Source: Taenia hydatigena (lineage: Eukaryota; Platyhelminthes; Cestoda; Cyclophyllidea; Taeniidae). Taken from it: 64,000 nt of DNA. A program made the position numbers and the translations under genes. Where the stretch lies: assembly GCA_036345935.2 (NCBI GenBank), contig JADWOT020001571.1, positions 172,083 to 236,082 on the forward strand. The letters run 5' to 3'. Position 1 is the stretch's first letter. Every line of letters begins with the position of its first letter. The notes under the pieces were generated by a model. That model did not search any database, was not told the origin of the DNA, and saw nothing but the letters and a program-made list of their open reading frames with translations. Shown here one piece after another: positions 58,500-64,000 of this stretch.

Positions 58500-60955
58500 G
58501 GTGCACTGCGCAACTTTAGACGCAATCACAGTTGCAGACCTAGTGAAGAGTGCTGCATTTCTTGTGAGTAAAAACGACTTAGCGAACTGCTGCAATATCA
58601 CCCCTACCACGAAGAAAGCGTTTAAATTTGCACAGTAACAGAGCTGGATACAAGGTACGGTGAGCTGAAGTGGATGTCCGGCTTACCTGGCCCTTTGGAT
58701 TGATGTGGGAGACATCCCTTAAATCTGTCTTTTTTGGTTTGATGGAGCCAGTAGAGGCGAAAATGCAAGTCCACTGAGGGTCGAGAGTCACGGTGAAACA
58801 TTAACGCCCATCAGGCGCAAATGAAGACACTGACCCTTTGTAGAACAAGGATTTGGACTTGGACGCCAAGGCTCGTCCCTGCTGCATGCTTGTGATCTAG
58901 TTCTGTCAATATTAGCATTAATTATAACAACGTTTATGATTACAAGTTGTTGCTTTAAAGCGTTTGGATAGAGGACAGACAGGGGCAGATTAGGGAGGGG
59001 TGACCCTTATGAGAAGGCTGCGCTAAAATTAATGGTGAAGAAGCAAAAGAACAAGCTTCGCTATTTGTTTATTGTTAAACAATGTAATCCTACTGTTTGC
59101 CCACCGCCATGCTACATTTCGCTGCCGTCAAATCGTCAATTGGCGATTCCTACAATAAAATTCTGGATCCATCACGAACACGTAGCAGCCGCATTTTGAT
59201 GCTATTCAATACAAATGGTAGTGCAATCAGTCTTTCCACTTGCCCCTACACACACGCAGGTCGTCAATGCTCGTCCAAATAAACTAGCCCTATCCTAACG
59301 ACGACGAAGCGGAGCAACCGCAACTTATCCCTTCTGCAACGGAGTAAAATAAACTCAGCGGGTTGAAGGCAGATCGATGCGGTTTTGCTTCTGTCTCTTC
59401 TCCAAGGACCACGCGAACACCACAAAGCTATCAAGGCGAATAATTACGGGTCTTTCAGGAGGAATTAAAACACATTTCCGCTCCTTCCTCGACTGTTCCG
59501 GCATTACGATCTCTTAACTCTGCATCATTGAAGCCGTTCAATTTCTGGGTGACAGAGATTATCACCTGCAGCTAACAAAGAGTTATGTAAGTTTATCCCA
59601 CTATCAGCGATTTTTTGCTTTTGACTCAGACATCATTTGCAACGCCTCGGCAAGAGGCGATATTGAGTGAGTCTGTCAAGTCCGCCACTACCGGTGCCAT
59701 AAAGTCACCGTTTAAAAGGAGAAGGAATGTTACTACCATCTGAATGTTCTTTCCAGAAGTCGAACCAGCTGCTATTTTTATTTTTTTGTTAAACTTATCA
59801 GCCAACTCACTAATTGGGCAAGTAATCAGCAATTTCTACTCCAAGAGGGTGGGAACAAGTCTCCCTCCTATCATTCAACCCCGTGTCAACACGACTAGTG
59901 AGAGTTAACATTGCAGCAGCCCTGTTCATTAGCTTTGCACTTAAACTAGCCTTTATTATTAATCATGTTGTTTATGCAGTCAACAGTGCAATATGAGCAA
60001 GCTCTCAATGAGACGAAAGTGAATTTTGTACATTGCAGTTAGTGCTACCCTTGCTGGAAATGTGGTTGCACTTGTGGAACTCACGACAGTGCGTAGTCCC
60101 ATTTCTGTAAGTTTTAAGCAAAATCTGCATAGTCATTGCATTGAATCAGAACCAGGCTTTGATATTGTCCTTGAAGAACTCTTTTTCTAAAAACGTCTCT
60201 ATCACTCGCTGGCTCGTTCATTGTGGTTGCCTAATTGTGTGGCGTGCACCTTTCTCCGAAGGCTAATCCTAACTCCTTAGGATATTTGTGATACAAGAAA
60301 CTAATTGGCAGCAACAAATAAGTTTGGTGCAACCATCAAAACAAGGAAGTGCTCCGGATTTTAGAAGTTGCAAGTTAGTTGCCGGCCAAGTGTCATTTTG
60401 GCCGAAACAACTCCGTCTGTAGGCTGAAAGCACTCCAAACCAATCACTAGGTCAAGACACTAAGTAAAGGAAAGGAATCTTGCCTGCCTATGTTTACGAC
60501 ACATTTGGTACTAAGACCCTGCTAGGATTCGTAAATGTGGTCCCACCGGTCGCACATCAAATCGGCATTGAGTGGCCACACTCCAGCTCAAGTAATGGGA
60601 GCAGAGGACTCCTCGATGTCCACCCGAAGGCCATAATGCAACAAAGTGCTTGGAAAGAGCATACATGCATAGCGAGCGTTAGAGTTGAAAGCGTGATAGT
60701 CTGACTCGACGACCAGACCGCAGAGTGAAGATGCTTCTCGGTGCTCACATCGATGGGCAATGCATTGAATCACCGTACGAGACGCATTTGCGGGTAAATT
60801 GTTGCTACGGTTCTGTTCATGAAGTGACCGCGGCACTTCTGCTTTGGCTGTGGCGTTTACCTCAGTGTCTATGCATCGAGGGTTGCAAGGCGGTGGCTCA
60901 GGCAAACTATGTGGCCACTAAGATGTACAGGATTTGGAACGTTGAGTAAAAGCTG
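58500..60955. repeat. Segmental copy C' (partner about 20045-22200)
   Basis: Collinear with C; slightly longer because C has deletions. It contains the better preserved version of the CAP-Gly-like frame. The boundary with unique DNA to the right is near 60955. Confidence 0.8.
60480..60704 (+). pseudogene. CAP-Gly-like relic, resembling tubulin-folding cofactor E N-terminus
   Basis: The frame reads DTFGTKTLLGFVNVVPPVA, then IGIEW, then NGSRG and HPKA. Order and spacing recall the CAP-Gly domain of tubulin-specific chaperone E: G-x-V-x-(Phe/Tyr)-x-G-x-Val-Pro-Pro, then Gly-Val-Glu-Trp, then a DGS-x-G loop and Cys-x-His-Pro. The second half of the domain is not recognisable, and the GK-x-DGS loop is degraded to SSSSNGSRG. 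The frame has no ATG and ends in TGA. The paralogous copy at about 21780-21990 is destroyed. TBCE helps assemble alpha-beta tubulin dimers in the cytosol; this fragment could not do so alone. The match is from memory of the family and could be coincidental. Confidence 0.35.
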
Positions 60956-61679
60956 GGGTATTAGAGCAGCTAATGGGCCGTTCAATTTATCTGAGGGTTA
61001 GAACTAACAACTTTCCAGGCATTCAGCCTTAATTCAGTTGAATGCGGCTACTACAAGAAAATAAAATCATCGGAGGAAAGCTAAAACAAAGTGCGTAGCA
61101 AATGCCTATCCCTTCAAAGTGGCACTATACCGTAACAAAATTCGAGAAATTTGGCACTTTCCGCGATTTCACGTGTTCAATGGCAATGCTTAAAGTAAGC
61201 AACTCAGGTACTCCGAGTACCTGTGTAGAAGCGGCCACGGATCTAGTGCATAAGCAGTATGCAGAGCTTTAAATGTGTGTTTGTATTCCCGAACACTGCC
61301 TTGCTACCAACGTGAGTGTTTGACTGTAACTCTCAACCCTCAGCATTTTAAGTCGTTATCATCAACTCTACTCCTCGCTGCAGAAATCAGAGAGGGAGGA
61401 GAGAGACATTCATCTGACGATAATCTGTGGAAGTGTTGAACAAAAGAGGAAATCCAATGGGAGGTGGCAATGCCATTGCTTTGGCAGTAATGAATCTCAA
61501 GATCATTGTGAATAAAGTAAAGCGAGTTGTCAGAAAATGCATTTGTCCATTCATCCAGCACAATGGCATACTTTCACATCTGTAGCCATACTTCCTTATC
61601 GCGAAAACGGCGGTGACTCTCCCGAGGTCAGAAATTCGGAGCTATGCGCTGTGTCGTACTGATTGCTGACCACAAATCC
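60956..61679. other. Unique interval, no supported gene
   Basis: Right of the last recognisable repeat copy. A minus-strand frame at 61340-61561 and an overlapping one at 61387-61569 are mutually exclusive. A weak trace of the repeat block TGACTGTAACTCTCAAC..CAGCATTT is at about 61320-61350. Confidence 0.35.
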
Positions 61680-61792
61680 TCCATTCGACCAATGGGGATC
61701 GTCTTGTTGGTGTGTAGACTGGCGAACGGGAGATGGGTTGCTATGACAACTCAGTTGTATATAAGAGCTGCTAAGTAGAGCCTGTGTGAGAG
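61680..61792 (+). promoter_or_regulatory. Candidate TATA/CCAAT core promoter
   Basis: GACCAATGG (61687-61695) followed 65 bases later by TGTATATAAGAG (TATA 61758-61765). This is the arrangement of a standard RNA polymerase II promoter, in unique sequence. Predicted start about 61790, almost at the first ATG (61793), so the leader would be extremely short or translation starts further down. Confidence 0.45.
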
Positions 61793-61984
61793 ATGAGAAT
61801 GTCATCTGCGATGGTAGTCCAATTTCTCAGACCGCGCTATATTTACCTTTGTATTCGGCAAAAAGCACACAGTTTCAACTTATCAGAGCAGTCTGTTGTG
61901 AAAGTGCCATGGTCGAACTGTAGAGAGATGTGGTGGGAGAATTTTTCAGTAGTATACGAGGCGGCGTTATGTCCACATTGGTGA
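61793..61984 (+). CDS. Small open frame behind the TATA promoter, unknown
   Basis: 63 residues from ATG 61793 (second ATG at 61799 in frame): MSSAMVVQFLRPRYIYLC, then VVKVPWSNCREMWWENF, ending ALCPHW. The start is mildly hydrophobic but not a convincing signal peptide. Only the promoter position supports it. Could be the first exon of a longer gene extending right. No family recognised. Confidence 0.28.
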   Translation: MRMSSAMVVQFLRPRYIYLCIRQKAHSFNLSEQSVVKVPWSNCREMWWENFSVVYEAALCPHW

Positions 61985-62748
61985 GAGAATAAGGCGATGG
62001 ATGTGGAAATTGGAATGCAAATTGAAGCATAACCAATCCCAAAACTCGGACCAATGCATGATAGCTGTTGGTGTAGATGTCACCCCATCACGCAGTGCAG
62101 ACCATCGACCTGCGATTTTCGCAGCGTCTACGACAGCTTGTCCCCATAATGCGACAGCGGTTAAAATGGACCAACAACTCGAACTATGAGATCATCACCT
62201 CCATGCATTGGAAACGGAAGTGCAAATGTCAGCCAGATTCAACAAGACTTAAATAGGTGAGCAGTGAGGATTGTGCAAGCATGGAGGTAGACGTGAAGTG
62301 ACGAGCTGGAAGTGGTGGTCGTCGTCTCACCTCCTTCTTCCCTACTCAATCAAGGTGTGGCAGGTGATCTGATGGGCCGCGAATCGCGTTCAGAGCAGAT
62401 GGTGTGGCGGAATATTTGCACGATTGGTGTGCTATAAATGCCACTTTAGTTGGAAGCAAGTGATGATCGAGTGAGTCTGCGTTACGTACCGCAGCATGTC
62501 AGTCTGTCAGTTGGCTGGCATTGATGCACATATGTGAAAAGGAGGAAGGGGAAACCTAACTTGTGCGCTAGTGCGATTGCGCGTCACGTGGATGGAGGTG
62601 TGCGAGTGCATGTGATGACGAATCCTCAAATGAACTGCGTCGCAACGCTAAAGTGTAGACTGCTGTTGTTGTGCGATCGAGACCAATGATGAGTGGGTAG
62701 CAGAAAGTGGCGCCATTCCAGATGGACTGCTACCTAGGGACTGTCGAA
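61985..62748. other. Unique interval, no supported gene
   Basis: A second TATA-like site (GTGCTATAAATGCC near 62430, preceded by GATTGGTG) is present. Only short frames. Confidence 0.35.
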
Positions 62749-62758
62749 TTTCCTACAG

Positions 62759-63080
62759 TTTGGTGAGCAAGTGGACCCCTTCCGATGTGTTTATGGAAGA
62801 CCTGCTAACAGGCACACGATTCTGCACAAAGCTATTTACGCTTGGTGGATGGGAGGCTCTTGACGCACACAAAGCATTCATTCAATGCTCAAGCAATAGA
62901 TTCCGGGTTGGAGTTCATGGACACTTGAAAGAATGCATCATCACGATTAGAGTATGTGCCTATAATGTTGTAAGTGCAAGAAGTCTTGACTGTCACAGCG
63001 TCGCATGGAATGCACTTCGAATGCTACGACACTCACTTAGCAGCATATATGACTGCGCGAGAACTCGGAGGACGAGTTGA
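62759..63080 (+). CDS. Exon-like frame after an acceptor-like site, unknown
   Basis: A 106-residue frame preceded by TTTCCTACAG, a good 3' splice site, at about 62749-62758. It reads VSKWTPSDVFMEDLLTGTRF, FTLGGWEALDAHKAFIQCS and ends RTRRTS before TGA. Composition is natural, with several Cys, and no membrane segment. No family recognised. It lies downstream of the candidate promoter at 61680 on the same strand, so the two might belong to one gene, but no joining donor was identified. Confidence 0.3.
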
Positions 63081-64000
63081 AGACTGGTAGCGCATTTTCA
63101 TGACCAAGTTATGCTCAAATCGAATTAACCAGCGTGGTTTGGTGTTGGCGTTCTTCTGCCTTCCCAATCGGTAGGTCGTGGTGACAGGCTATATCTCTCA
63201 ACGCAGCAACACTTGCCGGTTAGCACCCATCTCAACGTCGTTTTGTCTAGCGTATGGATCTAACACGGAAGAGAGTATTTTGGAGTCCTTATCACTGCAA
63301 AGGAACATCTGAACTCCTGTGTTTACAGGAAGCCTTATTTAAGCATTGATCAAACTACGAGTTCACACTAGAGAATGTGGACAATTCAGGCGAATAAATA
63401 GGTAGAGGATGTCACCAGTCTGCTATTTGGGGTGAAATGTTGCCTATTTTAGAGTTGATCTGGGACTCACCACTGCTAAGGATTCATAGGAGTTTAATTT
63501 ATCATGTTTCAAAACTGCTGATACGACAACAGCACTAGAACATTGCTGCTTAGTGGAGGAAAGTCCAGAGTTTGATTAGTGGTTGTCCTCATGCAACGCT
63601 TTTTCTCGCTTCCTTGGCTAGACACTGCACTAAGCGTTCGACGCTGGACCGATGGTTTCGCATTACCAAGAGACTAGCTGATGCAACAGAACCCTCGGAT
63701 GAGTCATAAGCCATGAATCATAGACCAAGTCGTAACATTCACAGAGCTTTGGCACACACTGAGGCTTGTCATGGGCGTTGCATCACGCTACGCCCTACAA
63801 TAACTCTTTGATCAGCACCAACCAAATCCACCCTCTTGCTAATCCAACACTGTTTCCATTAATTCATAACTTAACCGACAATGCAGTGCCCAATGTGCCA
63901 TGAAGTGACAATGAATGATGATCAGGCACAAACCAGCTCATTTTCGCACTGTTGTTTTCAACTTCCTCAGGTTAATTCGGCTGTGAGGCTGGTTATATTG
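63081..64000. other. Unique interval to the window end, nothing recognised
   Basis: Only short frames; no repeat partner in the window, no RNA gene or promoter identified. Confidence 0.4.

Overview
The window is eukaryotic, most likely from a tapeworm (Cestoda). The main evidence is a cestode-type fatty acid-binding protein locus (13851-14332) whose only intron sits where the third intron of vertebrate FABP genes lies. Supporting signs are low gene density, short open frames, TATA/CCAAT promoters and Thr-rich secreted-type proteins. The species is not identified. There is no operon structure and no recognisable rRNA, tRNA, CRISPR array or spliced-leader gene.

Most of the window is built from copies of one long, diverged, low-coding repeat unit, rearranged several times. 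Region A (97-6677) and A' (43948-50447) are about 99% identical direct copies, each opening with an (ACTG)n microsatellite. A' ends at a 31-base assembly gap (50448-50478). B (6541-13049) and B' (50641-58098), and C (about 20045-22200) and C' (about 58500-60955), are older copies at roughly 85-90%. A further copy fills 24000-26930, and weaker pieces lie at 27470-28150 and 30800-31500. A 4.84 kb segment occurs as a nearly identical inverted pair (14446-19279 and 35021-39871) around a 15.7 kb spacer. That spacer holds a smaller inverted structure at 22.2-25.0 kb.

Few genes stand out from this background. (1) A FABP gene at 13851-14332 has an in-frame TAG and has lost the ligand-binding Arg of the C-terminal Arg-x-Tyr motif. 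(2) An unrecognised family of secreted modular proteins has four members or fragments: 22505-23080 (+), 23077-23960 (-), 32086-32427 (-) and 42467-43389 (-). Their modules are a signal peptide, a Cys-rich block, tandem repeats of exactly 22 residues, a Thr-rich or acidic linker and a hydrophobic C-terminus. Two loci share nearly identical TATA/CCAAT promoters. (3) A small C2H2 zinc-finger frame is intact at 4232-4402 but nonsense-mutated in its duplicate at 47998-48168. (4) A Cys-rich 198-residue frame is open at 57277-57873 and broken at 12168-12792. (5) A relic resembling a TBCE-type CAP-Gly domain lies at 60480-60704. Several other exon-like frames cannot be named.

No pathway joins these genes. 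The picture is a duplication hotspot in which a secreted multigene family and a FABP gene were copied, inverted, fused and partly broken. All similarity and identity statements come from reading the sequence by eye, not from computed alignments.
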